Part shown: one piece after another, positions 10,166 to 21,700 of the stretch
Layout: the number at the start of each line of letters is the position of its first letter
Position numbering within the stretch: the first letter of the stretch is position 1
Source: Lepidostoma basale
Lineage: Eukaryota; Arthropoda; Insecta; Trichoptera; Lepidostomatidae
Length of the DNA stretch: 64,000 nt
Assembly (NCBI GenBank): GCA_022606425.2
Contig: JAHDVF020000933.1
Span: 415,884 to 479,883 of the forward strand
Reading direction: 5' to 3'
Notes under the pieces: generated by a model
The model's input: the letters and a program-made list of their open reading frames with translations, nothing else
What the model was told of the DNA's origin: nothing
Database searches by the model: none
Program-made: the position numbers and the translations under genes

Positions 10166-10394
10166 ATCTAAGAGTGAATCCAACATTTAAACTTATCCAA
10201 ATCTTATGACAAAAATTCTAGTCATCCAATATTTCAATTAGTTTATTGTGAGACTGGTACTTGGGAACTGCAACAACTTTGTCATAATTTAATTATGAAC
10301 ACATCTTTTTCAAAAATCAGTTTTGTCATCCGGAATATATTCCTGAGATTTCAATTAATAGTCTGAATACATTATTAACAACATGAATTAGTAT

Positions 10395-10790
10395 TTTCGT
10401 TTTTTTTCTAGTTACATTTACATCGTTAACATATACTTTTTTTTACCATTCTTTCTTCATTCATTCTTTCCATGTGTCCAAACCATTCATAACCATCATT
10501 CACACCGCATTCACTTCTTATATTTTCATTTGACACTTTATCATACAGAGTATCTACATATTCGTCTAAGAGATCTCATTTCTACTGCATTTATTCTACT
10601 TTCATCCTTCTTTTGCCAGTTCCATGCTTCGCTTCCATATATAAAGGTCGGTATAAGAACACCATTGTGCACTGCCAGTTTAGCTTTTTTGGATATGTTT
10701 TTGTTTGCGATGACAACTTAAGTGCACCATTCACTTTGTTAATTTCAAAACACTTTGCGATTATGGACGAAATCGACCACCTGTTCTTCC
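10395..10790 (-). pseudogene. LINE-A internal fragment
   Basis: The complement of VYVNDVNGT, RWFGHME, AWNWQKKDE and the VNGALK block is recognisable; several indels. The 3' tail is missing. Confidence 0.75.
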
Positions 10791-10974
10791 ATCAAAAATT
10801 CTGCATTTATACTCCGAGCAACTACCCATTTCTAAACTAAAAAAGAGGGATTTATTAAAATTATGTGACTCCAGAATATCATACTTGGTATAGATCGCAC
10901 CTGAACCTTATAAGGATTCAGAATCTGAAGACGATGAATAAATACTAGAAATATTTTTTTATAAAAGGTAAATT

Positions 10975-11500
10975 AATAAAGGTATAAAAGAGCTGAAAAG
11001 GTTGGATGTAGGTGCCAAAATAAGCGGAGTGTCAGTAAGCTGTCTCTTGTATGCGGATGACGCTGTCCTACTTGCAGACAACGAGCGTGAAGTCCTGGTG
11101 AATAATATGAATGAGGTATGCATGCGAAGTGGTCTGATGCTGAATGTGAATAAGTCCATGGTAATGATTTTTGAGAAAGAAGAAACCATAACAGTCTGCA
11201 ACATTAGCATGTATGGTGAAAATTTGAAGCAAGTAGATGAGTTCGTGTATTTTGGTAGTATGTTAACAAAAGAAAATTTATATGGTTACAATGTAAATGG
11301 AACTAGAAATAGATGAAGACATAAAGGACAGAAATAAATCAAATATCGAAAGGCGGCCACGTGAGGAGTCAGATAAATCGACACATGTGCATGGTACGAT
11401 TTATGAATGTTGAGGAATCGAGAGAAATATGTCAGGAAAGAAAAGTGTGGCAGTCTATTATTTCAGCCTACCACTTCGGAGAGATGGCGTGATTAATTAA
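10975..11500 (+). pseudogene. LINE-A RT palm and C-terminal fragment
   Basis: Reads MDVGAKISGVSVSCLLYADD, that is, the RT catalytic YADD box, then the thumb-side block NVNKSMVMIFEKEET. An internal deletion joins GSMLTKE to the VNGTRNR block. The 3' end reads cctaccacttcggagagatg, a decayed hairpin, without a clean (GTTA)n tail. Confidence 0.82.
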
Positions 11501-12689
11501 AATTAATAAAAAATATATTTTAGATTATAACATTTGTTAATTGTTTGTTCTTTTTAATTTTATTTTGTTTTTCTGTGTTTATTTTACCTTTATAAATTTG
11601 TTAAAATGAGTTATTTAAATAAATAAAATCCCAAAAGCATATTTTTTAGTTTATACTACCTCCTCCAATGAACAAAACAAAAATAATTGCATATTTCGTG
11701 ACAAATTTTACAGGTAAAATTGACCAAGTTTTTCAATTTTCTTTTTGGAATACTTTGCATTAACACATCTTGTGTGGGAGACGAGTTTCACAGTCCTTAA
11801 ATTACAGTTATTACAATTACTGTGAAATGGTGATCACAGTCCTGCTTATTATATTGCGTTATTTAGGGTTTATAGTGACATCTGTTGAATTTTCGTTAAA
11901 GTAAAGTTGTTCAATATATTCTTCTTTTTTTATCGGAAAGATTTTAAATGTTTAAATGATTTATATGCTATCGCGATTAATACGTTACACACAGAAAAAC
12001 TCGCAAATATTTCAGTCGATTTTGACACTTGACAGATTCATGTTAACGCCATCTGTGTTCATTGGAAACACTTAACGGCAGAAACTAGAATTATAGAAAA
12101 TGTAATATTTTAACACTACGGAATCAATAGAGGACGCGGTGGCATTATAAAAGTCGAAGAAAATACGGTAACTCCATTATTTTTGTATATTATTTCAACA
12201 CGGCGTAATATACGAACCTAGATTATCACAAGCATTGTACCATAGCAACCGGTCTGTGTGGTAATCAATATTTCACGTCGCTAACAAGGCTACTGGAACA
12301 TAGATGGCGGTAATGTTCTATTTTTACTCTTTGTTTAAAATCTGTCACTAATAGAATTTATTCAAATTGTATAAAAATGCTTAGGCTGAACTAATATTTT
12401 ATTTTTTTCTTGGTAATATACCAAAGAAATTAATCATAAAAATGTACGTACACTATTTTGATTTTATGAATTACTAAGATTTTATGAATTAAAACACTGT
12501 ATTTTTCTGTTTATATCGTTCTAAAAAAAACAATGCAATGTCATCTTATATACGAAAATAATACACATTACTGGAAAATTAAGAAAAAATAAAATCGCTA
12601 GTTATCAAACGAAGCAATATCGTTGCCAAAACCGGCCTAGACAATTTGAATTCTTAAGGGTTTTGTAGTACATAATAGAGTTCTAGTAA
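11501..12689. other. intergenic, no gene seen
   Basis: About 1.2 kb of AT-rich sequence. The only notable items are two gccatctg/gatggcgg motifs at 12046 and 12299 (see findings). Confidence 0.5.
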
Positions 12690-13283
12690 CAACCCTTATG
12701 TATGGAAGTGAAGATTGGAGTTAGCAGAAAAAAATGAAAGTAGGATAAATGCCGTAGAAATTTTATCGTGAATGATTTTGAAAGAAGGGTTGAGGCTGGC
12801 AACAGAGTAAATGGTGCACTTAAAGTTATCATCGCAAACAAAAGCCTATCCACATAAGCTAAGATGATAGTGCACAATTGTGCTCTAGTGCCGACCGTTA
12901 TGTATGGAAGTGAAGCATGGAAATGGCAAAAGAAGGATGAAAGTAAAATAATGCAATAGAAATTAGCTCTAAGACGAATGTGTGGTAAATCTGTATACAT
13001 AAATGTCAAATGCAAATATAATATGTGAATGCGGTGCGAATGATAGTGTTATGAACAAAATAATGAAAGGGTCGTTTAGATGGTTTGGAGACAAAGAAAA
13101 ATGAATGAAAAAATGGTGAAGAATGTGTATATAAACGACGTGAACGAAACTAGAAATAGAGGAAAGCCGAGAAAAACGTGGCACGATCAAATTAATCATA
13201 AATGAAAAGTCGGTCGACGTGTGTGCATAACACGATGTAAGAGTGTAGAGGAATCGAGAGGTATGTCAGAACAGAACAGTGTG
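12690..13283 (+). pseudogene. LINE-A fragment, 5' part of a split copy
   Basis: Reads the AWKWQKKDE, GANDSVMNKIMKGSFRWFG and NRGKPRKTWHD blocks with frameshifts. It stops at gtgtggca and resumes at about 13722 with tattatttctgcctaccctt, so the next element is inserted into it. Confidence 0.8.
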
Positions 13284-13721
13284 GCAAACAAACAAACCAT
13301 CACGCCGTTTCTCCGCAGGGGTAGGCAGAGAGAATGGACCGCCACACTACTCTATCCTGGCAAACCTCTCTAGCTTCCTCCACATTTATACAACGAGTCA
13401 TACACGCACGTCCATTCCTCCGACTTCTAATATGACCAACCTTTAAAATTTGATTAATTTGGTCATGCCATGTTTTCCTCGGTCTGCCTCCACTCCGTAC
13501 CCCATTTACATCATTAACGTATAGGTACTTTCTAAACCATTCTTTCTCCATCCATGCGTTCCATATGTCCGAACCAACGCAGCGATCCTTTCATAATTTT
13601 GTTCATAATACCTTCTTCCGCTCCACATTCCTTTCTTAAATCAGCATTTTTTTATATACACATACGTCTTAGGGACCTCATCTCTACCGCATTTATTCTG
13701 CTTTCTTCCTTATATTATTTA
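13284..13721 (-). mobile_element. LINE-A, (GTTT)n-tailed, nested in another LINE-A
   Basis: The plus strand starts aacaaacaaaccatcacgcc. The reverse frame (13300-13551) reads VNDVNGVRSGGRPRKTWHDQ ... CQDRVVWRSILSAYPCGETA-stop, intact to the C-terminus. 5' truncated. It splits the LINE-A at 12690-13760. Confidence 0.82.
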
Positions 13722-13765
13722 TCTATTATTTCTGCCTACCCTTCCGTGGAGACGGCGCCTTGGTT
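13722..13765 (+). pseudogene. LINE-A 3' end, second part of the split copy
   Basis: Continues the 12690-13283 copy: tctgcctacccttccgtgga then gacggcg, followed by a decayed tail. Confidence 0.65.
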
Positions 13766-14094
13766 ATTTAGTAAGATTACTTACATTTATCCCCCTTAAA
13801 AATCTTGTTTAGATAACTAATGTCAAAACAAGAACACTTCCCTTCCATATTTAAATCCGCCTATCTGATTCGTTAGTTTGAATTAACGTCCACCAATCAT
13901 AAATTTAGGCGTGGCATGCGCAGCATCCACAAGTGGTCCATTCGACGGGCCAATGAGATGTGTCGCAGAACCGGTTCGATATAATATAATGGGAGCACTT
14001 CTGAAATACATAGACAGATTATATCGCGTGAATCATTCTATTTAGAGGCGAACTGAGACATAGGGTATAAACAAAATGGGATTTTTGATTTTGA
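13766..14094. other. intergenic with promoter-like motifs
   Basis: Holds two CCAAT-type boxes (ccaccaatcat near 13890 and gggccaatgag near 13958) flanking gcatgcgca at about 13915. No ORF follows that I can identify, so a promoter is only a possibility. Confidence 0.25.
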
Positions 14095-14615
14095 ACTATT
14101 GAACTATAGAATGGCAGTGCACAATGGTGCTCTTCTACCGACCCTTATGTATGGAAGCGAAGCATGGAACTGGCAAAAGAAGGATGAAAGTAGAATAAAT
14201 GCAGTAGAATTGAGATCTCTTAGATGAATGTGTGGATACTCTGTGTATGATAGAGTGTCGAATGAAAATATAAGAAGTGAATGCGGTGCGAATGATGGTG
14301 TTATGAACAAAATAAAGAAAGGATCTTTAAGGTGGTTTGGACATTTGGAAAGAAAGAATGAAGAAAGAATGGTAAAAAATTATATGTTAACGATGTAAAT
14401 GGAACCAGAAATAGAGGAAGACCGAGGAAAACGTGGCACGATGAAATAGGTAAATCAAATATTGAATGTCGGCCATGTGAGGAGTCAGAGAAATCGACGC
14501 GCGTGCATGACACGATGTATGAATGTTGAGGAAGCGAGAGAAATGTGTCAGGAAAGAAAAGTGTGGCGGTCCATTCTTTCTGCCTACCCCTTCGGGGAGA
14601 TGGCCTGATGGTTAA
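14095..14615 (+). pseudogene. LINE-A 3' fragment
   Basis: Reads PTLMYGSEAWNWQKKDE, GANDGVMNKIKKGSLRWFGH and GRPRKTWHDE, with several frameshifts. The 3' hairpin taccccttcggggag is intact at 14588; the tail is reduced to ggttaaaatc. Confidence 0.82.
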
Positions 14616-14627
14616 AATCTAAAAACT

Positions 14628-14775
14628 AACTTACTAACCATCACGCCGTCTCTCCGAAGAGGTATACAGATATAATGGACTGCCACACTTATATTTTCTG
14701 ACATAATTCTCTCGCTTCCTCAACATTCATACATCGTGTCATGCACGCGCATCCTTTTCTCCAACTAAATCGGAG
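14628..14775 (-). pseudogene. LINE-A 3' end, tail to tail with the previous copy
   Basis: The plus strand reads actaacttactaaccatcac and then the complement of the ORF end. It forms a 3'-to-3' inverted pair with 14095-14615. Confidence 0.72.
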
Positions 14776-14849
14776 TTATTAAATTTTAGATAACGGACAT
14801 GAGCGTTATATTAAATAACCAAAAAATTTAATAACGTGGTCTCATAGGG

Positions 14850-15152
14850 TCAGTAATGAAGACGTAGGTACTACAGGAAGCCAGAGCCAATAGAGAGCTG
14901 TTGTCGAGTGTGAAAGTTAGAAAGGTCTCATATTTGGGTCATGCGCTTAGGGGGAGAAAAATACCATCACCTTCGGCTGATAAACGCAGGTAAAATAGAG
15001 GGACGTCGGGGAGTTGATAGAAGGCAGTTGTTCTGGCTGCGAAATATAAAAGAATGGATAGGAATGAGCAGAGTTTATAACCCGTTCCAAGTGGCGCAGG
15101 ACAGAGATGCCTTCGCTGCAGTGATCGCCAACGTTGGAAAGACCTGACACGG
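14850..15152 (+). pseudogene. LINE-B 3' fragment
   Basis: Reads the blocks ARANRELLSSVKVRKVSYLGH, GKIEGRRGVDRRQLFWLRN and FQVAQDRDAFAAVIANVG-KT, with one frameshift near 14945. Confidence 0.78.
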
Positions 15153-15199
15153 GACCGGAAGATGTAGATTATTTCTCTGACGACGTTCTTATGATACAT

Positions 15200-15640
15200 G
15201 CCATACATGGTATTACGAAACACAGCGAACAGAATTTTAAATCTACGCCACGTAACAACCCAAGTGATTCGCGCATTCTTAAACTCGACATCAACGCCAT
15301 CTATGATAAATAAACTCTTAATTATTCTCAAAAATGGTCGCCGAAGATTTCGACCGGCAAATTTTCCCCAATGAGCTAAAAAAAAAGGTCGACAACGAAT
15401 TCCGGCTTTTTTGTTCCGGATTTTTTTTGCTTTCACGAAAAATCCATTTTATTTACGCAGGGGGTCGACACAAAATAGAAGAAATCGGCAAGGGGTCTAC
15501 GGGACAAAAAAGTTTGGGAACCTCTGATCTAAACACACTCAAACACACGCATAAAATTTCATCAAAATCGGTCCAGTCGTTTAGGAGGAGTTCAGTACAT
15601 TGTCGCGTACAGAAGAATTATATATAAACATAGATGAGAT
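15200..15640. repeat. non-coding repeat R with inserted hAT-like fragment
   Basis: The outer parts (atctacgccacgtaacaacc ... caacgccatctatg and aaaatcggtccagtcgttta) match the repeat at 42845-43130. The middle (about 15335-15537) ends aaaaaagtttgggaacctctg, whose complement CAGAGGTTCCCAAAC is a typical hAT terminal sequence. The other hAT end is not seen. Confidence 0.6.
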
Positions 15641-15787
15641 TCAAATAAAGAATATAAGATAGTTAGCTTATTATGAAAATGGGTACAGTTTCCAAACGCG
15701 TACTTTTACTGAGCAAGTACCTGTGTCAAATACTTAGGTAGGCTTATATCTCTGTCCACTGCCGACAGACGCATACATACACACTTC

Positions 15788-15790
<3 letters not shown>

Positions 15791-15838
<48 letters not shown>
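15791..15838. repeat. (CA)n microsatellite
   Basis: About 24 perfect AC dinucleotides. Confidence 0.98.
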
Positions 15839-15842
<4 letters not shown>

Positions 15843-15927
15843 CATATTATTTGATCTGTCTGTCATTAGTATTCACCACCACCTCTGTCCATCTCGAAAG
15901 CCTGGTTTGTTAATCATAGCTACAATA

Positions 15928-16100
15928 TTACAACAAACAACACCATCACATCGTTTCTCCAAAAAGGTAGGCAGAGAGAATGGACCGCCACACTACTCTA
16001 CCCTGACACACTTCTCTGGCTTCCTCTACATTCATACAACGAGTCATAATCACATGTCGATTCTTCCGACTTCTAACATGACCAAACTTTAAAATTTGAT
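15928..16100 (-). pseudogene. LINE-A 3' end
   Basis: The plus strand begins acaccatcacatcgtttctc with ggtaggcagagagaatggac following, the complement of the ORF end. Confidence 0.75.
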
Positions 16101-16104
16101 TAAT

Positions 16105-16570
16105 AAAATCTGTTTATTTTCTCAAAAGATATTACTAACAACAATTATAGTTTAAGGCATCTATTGAGAACAGGTAAAACATAAAACATATATATAACCA
16201 GGAACGCATGAGAGATGGTTCGACATTAGGAATACATAATACTCTCCAAAGTCAAGAGTATTTGGCTTCTGAACGTACTTACACGAATATGAAAGACGTC
16301 GATCTTCGAAGCGGTCATGTTCAGCAGTTTGATTGCTCTTCCCACCGGCATCACCAGAGGTAGGTTCGTTATGCATGCTGGGAGATAAAACAGTCAGTGA
16401 ATACTATAATAAAACAGTCAGTCGAAAAATAATGAAACAGTCAGTCGAAGATAACCATCTGGAAAATAAGATGGATAGCTTCCAAGATAACGGAGTTCTC
16501 AAAGAATCCCCTGATAAGTCTGAAGAAATGGGTAAGTGTGCACCCATCTCTTCTTATCTGCAAACTATTG
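16105..16570 (-). pseudogene. LINE-H 3' end
   Basis: Complement of the LINE-H C-terminus with the 3' UTR block aaaatctgtttattttctca. Contains a small in-place repeat (ataaaacagtcagtg and variants at 16386-16450). Runs into a LINE-A fragment at about 16600-16755(-). Confidence 0.75.
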
Positions 16571-16599
16571 GTCCCCAGCATGCTCAAGAGGCCATTAAT

Positions 16600-16760
16600 T
16601 TGACCATGCAATGTTTTCCTTGGACTTCATTTCTGCCGCATTTATTCTGCTCTCATCCTTATTCTGCCAGTTCCATGCTTCGCTTTCACCATAAGTGTTG
16701 GGACCTGAAATCCATTGTGAACGACCGTTTTCGATTTCATTGATAAATTCTTAGTTCAAT
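16600..16760 (-). pseudogene. LINE-A internal fragment
   Basis: Complement of EAWNWQNKDESRINAxE and the VHNGxQVPT region; short and broken. Confidence 0.65.
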
Positions 16761-16790
16761 ATTTCAATATAAAATATTATTTTTGTTTTT

Positions 16791-17058
16791 GAATGTATAC
16801 AAATACTTGTAGACAATACTAGATTTTACCCATTGCGGGTTAATCATTTTTAAGGATTAATTGTATCTCAATAGAGACGAAGATGTAAATTGTTTTTGGA
16901 AACAGAATATGGTGGTCGTAAGAAGGGCGGAATGGGGAATGTTGTATTACATAAAGCGATCGCTTAACCCAGCAAGTCCTGTAAACGCCTCGACCACCAT
17001 TTTCTGTTTCCAACAATTTACATCTTCGTCTCTATTGAGATACAATTAATCCTTAAAA
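16791..17058. repeat. MITE-A foldback copy
   Basis: The best example of MITE-A. The arm at about 16851-16918 (aaggattaattgtatctcaa ... atatggtggtcg) is repeated inverted at about 16989-17056 (cgaccaccattttctgtttc ... gagatacaattaatcctt). The arms are close to 68 bp with few mismatches around a 70-bp centre. Non-coding. Confidence 0.85.
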
Positions 17059-17384
17059 TATTATTGTTATACTCGTATTTTTTTGCTTTTTCTATTCATA
17101 AAAAACGTCAACGTTTTGCAAACAATCTCCCTGAAATGAACGGACTATGTTTATTTGTTATTTTCGTTAAACTAAAGCGAAAAAACGGGCCCAGTAACGA
17201 CATAACCATAGTTTATTTGCTTTCGGCGTGATTATGGCTATGGATCGAGAGAATTTCTCCATCTTCCTCGTTTGCTGGCAGAATACTAATGCGTATATCT
17301 CACACAAGCCGGTGTCTGTACATACCTACACGCCGCACCGGCGCGTGGTACACTCGGAGGATAAAACGCAGACATTCAAATAGG
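17059..17384. other. no gene seen
   Basis: Moderately GC-rich in its second half (cacgccgcaccggcgcgtgg near 17331) but without a convincing ORF or repeat match. Confidence 0.4.
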
Positions 17385-17865
17385 TACTCTTCTTCTTCGA
17401 TGGCCCTACAGCCCATATCGAGCCTTAGCCTCCCGTATTCTTCGCTTCCAACTCCTCCTGTCCTCCGCTTCGACCCTCCAATCTGACCTCCAATCTCGTA
17501 AAAATTTCATCCTCCCATCGCAGCCTTGGTCGTTTAATTGGTCTTCTACCACCTGGGTGCCACTCCAGGAATCTTTTTGAGGGACCGGCCCATCTCAGTC
17601 TATTCAGTCTGACCTGTGTGGAGAGACTGGGAGCTTTGTAAATATAGTACAGTCACCGTCATTCACAGGTCCCAGAATTCTGCGCAGCACCGTTCTCTCA
17701 AAAGTATCCAGTTGCTCTGCGGATTTCGCTGTCATTGTCCACGCCTCACATCCATAGGTCACTACTGTTTGGATGATTGTTTTATACAGGTGATTTTGGT
17801 TTTCCAGTGTACGTTTCTTGATTTGAGCGCTAGTAGTAGAGAGAAGAATAACATTTAATCTTCAG
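17385..17865 (-). pseudogene. LINE-F 3' fragment
   Basis: The plus strand begins cttcttcttcgatggcccta, the complement of a (GAA)n-tailed LINE end. A related shorter copy lies at 22205-22378. The complement contains a decayed RWAGPSKRFLEW-like and GRRPIKRPRLRWED-like block. Confidence 0.62.
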
Positions 17866-17924
17866 GAAAACGCAATACAGTGTAACTTCTTACAACGAGG
17901 ACCTCTCATAATTTTTTTTTAATA

Positions 17925-18235
17925 ATCTTCTTCTTCTTCTTCCTTATTGTAGACCTATGTGGTCTGTTCTCCAGAGTGTTGCTCCTCCTGTGAGGTAGAT
18001 TCCCAGCTGTCCTTCCATCTTTTAGGAGGTCTTCCACGAGGACTAGTCCCATGAGGTCGATTATGCAATGCAATATAGGAGAGTCTGGTGATGTCCATTC
18101 TTTGAACATGACCGTACCAGTCCCTTTTTCGTTGTCTGCTCCATCTTATAATATCCTCAACCTCACATATCTCTCTTATTCTGGTGTTCCTCACGCGATC
18201 TCTCAGTGTCTTGCCTGCTATAATAAACTAGTTAT
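17925..18235 (-). pseudogene. LINE-C 3' fragment
   Basis: The reverse frame reads NTRIREICEVEDIIRWSRQRKRDWYGHVQRM and ends in PRGRPPKRWKDSWES and a (GAA)n tail. Nearly the same as the copy at 40238-40615. Confidence 0.8.
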
Positions 18236-18279
18236 TTTGAGTTTTTATTATTTTTTTCAAATTGAAATCGCATTCCAGA

Positions 18280-18450
18280 GTGTTACGCACTGAAAGAATG
18301 ATAAGGACAGGAAAAGAGTCGGAGAAATCGATGTGCGTGCATGACATGATGTATTCATGTAGAGAAAACGAGAGAAGTACCTACATTAGGAGAGCAGAGA
18401 GTGTGGCTGTCCATTCTTTCTTCCATGGAGATGTCGTGTTGGTAAGTTAG
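18280..18450 (+). pseudogene. LINE-A 3' end
   Basis: Reads ESEKSMCVHDMMY-type LINE-A sequence in a shifted frame, then gtggctgtccattctttctt and a decayed end ggtaagttagtttgttaag. Confidence 0.7.
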
Positions 18451-18819
18451 TTTGTTAAGTATTTGAAACACATAAACTTTTTTTCACTGTCTTCCATCTT
18501 GGTGTCGGAGAGATCAGTAGGTAGAAGCGACAATCCTCGAAATGAAAGTACGAAACGGTAACCGAATGCCGGCGACGGATGGAGGCTAAGATGGCAGACA
18601 AATACTCCGGTGCATGCTAATTACATGACCATATGCCCGCCAGGTACTTTGAGATCGCGCGTGTGCTCTTTGACGAATTTTTACTCCTAAATACACACTC
18701 ATAGAAAGCAAAAAGAACAACCAGTGTCATTATTTTTTCTTCTTCTTCATATGTCATTTCGACTATTACTTGAGAATGCATGTTTTTGTCTTGCGCGGTT
18801 CTAAAGAGTGCCACTTTTT

Positions 18820-19112
18820 CTTCTTCTGATTATAGATCTTGCGATCTGTTTAAGCAGGATATCAACTTTCTTCCTGTGATGTCCCCGTCTGGAATCTCGT
18901 GCATCACGATCTTAGAAATTCTTGCTGGATCCATTCTCTCGATGTGGTCCCTCCAGAATCGTCTTCTCTGCCTACTCCATCTAACTATGTCTTCGATTTT
19001 GCAGGATTTGCGAATTTCTTTATTGGGTATCCTATCTCTAAGGGTTCTCGCCACAATAGGTCGCAATGTTCTCATTTCTGCTACCCTTAAGAGATGTTTG
19101 GTTCTGACAGTG
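18820..19112 (-). pseudogene. LINE-C 3' fragment
   Basis: The reverse frame is open over 81 codons: MRTLRPIVARTLRDRIPNKE, then KIEDIVRWSRQRRRFWRDHI. Tail of GAA type. Confidence 0.78.
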
Positions 19113-19114
19113 TC

Positions 19115-20040
19115 AATTTTTTCTTCTTCTTCTTCTTCTTTTAATAGATCTGACGATCTGTGACACGTTAAACATTTCTCGTCGGATGATAAGATCCAGC
19201 TGTCCTTCCATCTCTAGGCGATCTTCCAGATGGGCGGTGTCCGGAGGGGATTTCATAAGCGGCTGTATATGCAAGTCTGTCACCATTCTGGCTACATGGT
19301 CCCTCCAGTATCTTCTTCTAGATCTACCCCACTGAATGAAATCCTCTATTTCGCAAGTTTTTCTTATGTCCACATGCGGATACGATCTTGGAGAGTTATT
19401 CCAGTAATTGAACTTAGGATCTTCATCTCCGATGTTCTTAGTAGTCCCTTGGTTCACACAGTGTCTTATAATTTCTGATCTTGCTGTCGATACGCATGTT
19501 CTTGTTCTTCCAGACCAGATTCTTCAGACATCCTGACACGGCAGAGGCTTTACTGACTCGTTCTCGTACTTCGGTATAAAGGTCATTATGGCTGCAGATC
19601 TCTACTCCCAAATATCTGAAACTCATTACTTTCTCCACAGGTATATCATTAACAGTTAGCTTACATCTTGTAGGTTGCCTAGATATAGTGAGGCTTTTTG
19701 TTTTGTTGACTGATATAGCCATATTTAGCCTTTGCAAGTCATCTTCAGACTCAGCTATTAATGCGGCATCGTCTGCATAGCAAATGACGTTCACAGTTTT
19801 ACTGCCCATTTTATAACCTAGTCCCAGGCCAGCTACCTCTTCTATTATTTCGTCCATAATAAGATTGAACAGAAAGGGGTTCAAACTATCTCCCTGTTTT
19901 ATACCATTGCTTGCAGAAATTTCCCTAGACAGTTCATTGTCAACCTTAATTTTTGCTTTGCAATTGGTATACAAACCTTGGACAGTCTTCATCAATGTAT
20001 TGGATATTCCTCCTTCCTGTAATTTTCTCACATAATGGTA
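19115..20040 (-). pseudogene. LINE-C-type reverse transcriptase fragment
   Basis: Two adjoining reverse-strand frames. At 19438-20031 the RT palm is present: NGIKQGDSLNPFLFNLIMDE (box 4) and ICYADDAALIAES (catalytic YADD box), then the thumb with MSFRYLGVEI. After a frameshift near 19440, the C-terminal block IRKTCEIEDFIQWGRSRRRYW runs to a long (GAA)n tail. The 5' half, including the endonuclease, is absent. This is the most complete LINE-C-type copy here; it may be a sister family since the C-terminus is diverged. Confidence 0.85.
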
Positions 20041-20404
20041 ATTTTTAATTTAAGCGATTGATCGTTTTAGTGCGATTGATACTCGATCGTTCAATTGCTG
20101 GCAGGAAGTCTTACAAGGCGGATGTATCGAGTTTTACACCCATTCTATACAGGTCTGTTAGCGGGATATAAGGTGAACGCAATATCCACAGATCACGATT
20201 TAATAACAATTAAACGATCATCACGAAGAAGCGAAGATTTCAAAAGACAATGTCCATTGTCACACAGCATTGCTGTGTGTCGAACATCCTATAATTAGGG
20301 AATTTGAAATAAATACAATGGAGCTCTGGTTTCAACCCTTATTTATACAAATGAAATCGTCTATTTTCTAGAAGTTTTACTATATATAATATCTATATCT
20401 TTTT

Positions 20405-20530
20405 TTAATAATAAATGGCATGCACAATGGTGTTCTTGTACCGAAAGCGAAACATGGAATTGGCAAAAGAAGGATGAAAGTAGAAATGCAGTAGAAATTA
20501 GATATTTGCAGTAGAAATTAGATACAATGC
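20405..20530 (+). pseudogene. LINE-A fragment, left of an insertion
   Basis: Reads AWNWQKKDE-like sequence and ends with a duplicated gcagtagaaattagata (20488 and 20507). The same LINE-A resumes at about 20842. Confidence 0.68.
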
Positions 20531-20840
20531 GATAACGCCCCCTTGTGGGCGTTTGAGTCTTTCATGGGGGCAGTAGAAGACCCAGAAACAATAGAGAGCG
20601 TGGGCAGATAAAATATAGTCTAAAAAGACAAAAAAGAACACGCTAATTATTTCTTCCTTTTTTTTCGTTCGGTATTCTACCATATGTCGTTTTCAGATAG
20701 GTACATAAAAGATTAAATAATATTTTTAAATTCAACTATGTGTTTCTAAATATTTGGAATAACTTTTATGGGAGGGGGCGTTGAACGTTGTTTTTTCTTG
20801 TAAAGGGGGCGGTGGACCAGAAAAGATTAGAAACCTATGT
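20531..20840. mobile_element. possible non-autonomous hAT-like insertion
   Basis: 310 bp of non-LINE sequence inside a LINE-A. GC-rich blocks near each end, cgcccccttgtgggcgtttg on the left and gggggcgttgaacgttg / gggggcggtggaccag on the right, are partly complementary (AACGCCCCC type). No clean 8-bp target duplication is visible, so the class is tentative. Confidence 0.45.
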
Positions 20841-21140
20841 TTTAGACGAATGTGTGGATACTCTGTGTATGATAGTGTCGAATGAAAATATAATAAGTGA
20901 ATGCGGTACAAATGATGGTGTTATGAACAAAATAATTAAAGGATCATTAAGATAGTTTGGACACGTGGAAAGAATGAACGAAGAAAGAATGGTAAAATAA
21001 TTATATGTTAACGATGTAAATGGAACTAGAAATAGAGGAAGACCGAGGAATTCGTGGCACTATCAAATATTGAATGTTGGCCGCGTGAGGAGTCAGAGAA
21101 ATCGACGCGCGTACATGACACGATGTATAAATGTTGAGAT
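20841..21140 (+). pseudogene. LINE-A fragment, right of the insertion
   Basis: Continues the 20405 copy: RRMCGYSVYD-like, then RWFGHVERMNEERMV and VNDVNGTRNRGRPRNSWH, with indels. Ends before the hairpin. Confidence 0.75.
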
Positions 21141-21184
21141 AAAACATACGTTTTAATTCGTATTAATTTTTAAATATGGAGTTA

Positions 21185-21700
21185 TACATCTTCTTCTTCT
21201 TCTCCGACGCTACAACCCTTGGTGAGTCTTAGCCCCCTACGATAAACATCTTCATCCCGTCCTGTCTCTGGCCGCCACCTCCCAGTCTTGCTGCTCCAGG
21301 ACCCGACAATCTGCCACGGCACCATCCAGCCATCGCACTCTCGGCCTGACGACGCTTCTTCGCCCTACTGGATTGTCAGACAACACTCTTTTAGGGAGCT
21401 CCAGATCCCCCATGCGGTGCAAGTGCCCAAGCCAGCGCAGTTTGTTAATCTTTATAAACTTGACCACGCTGACATCCTGGTATAGATCGTAGAGCTCTGT
21501 GTTGTGTCTCCTTCTCCACATCTGACCATCCTTAATGGTTCCGAAGATTCTGCGGAAGATCTTCCATTCGAAGCAGATCATCTTTATTTCATCACGTTTA
21601 GTGAGTGTCCCAGTCTCCGAGGTATATATTAGAATTCGTATAATCAGCGTTTTATACAATGTGGTCATTGTCTCATCTTACATCTCTAGTGGATAATAAT
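21185..21700 (-). pseudogene. LINE-E C-terminal fragment
   Basis: The reverse frame, open for 138 codons, reads RILIYTSETGTLTKRDE, KIFRRIFG, then IKINKLRWLGHLHRM and RPRVRWLDG. This is a non-LTR retrotransposon C-terminus of a family seen once in the window, with a (GAA)n tail (cttcttcttcttctcc at 21190). Confidence 0.8.

Noticed and set aside
16333..16743. 136-aa ORF starting in LINE-H
   Set aside because: Composite of LINE-H antisense and LINE-A antisense sequence; no protein signature.
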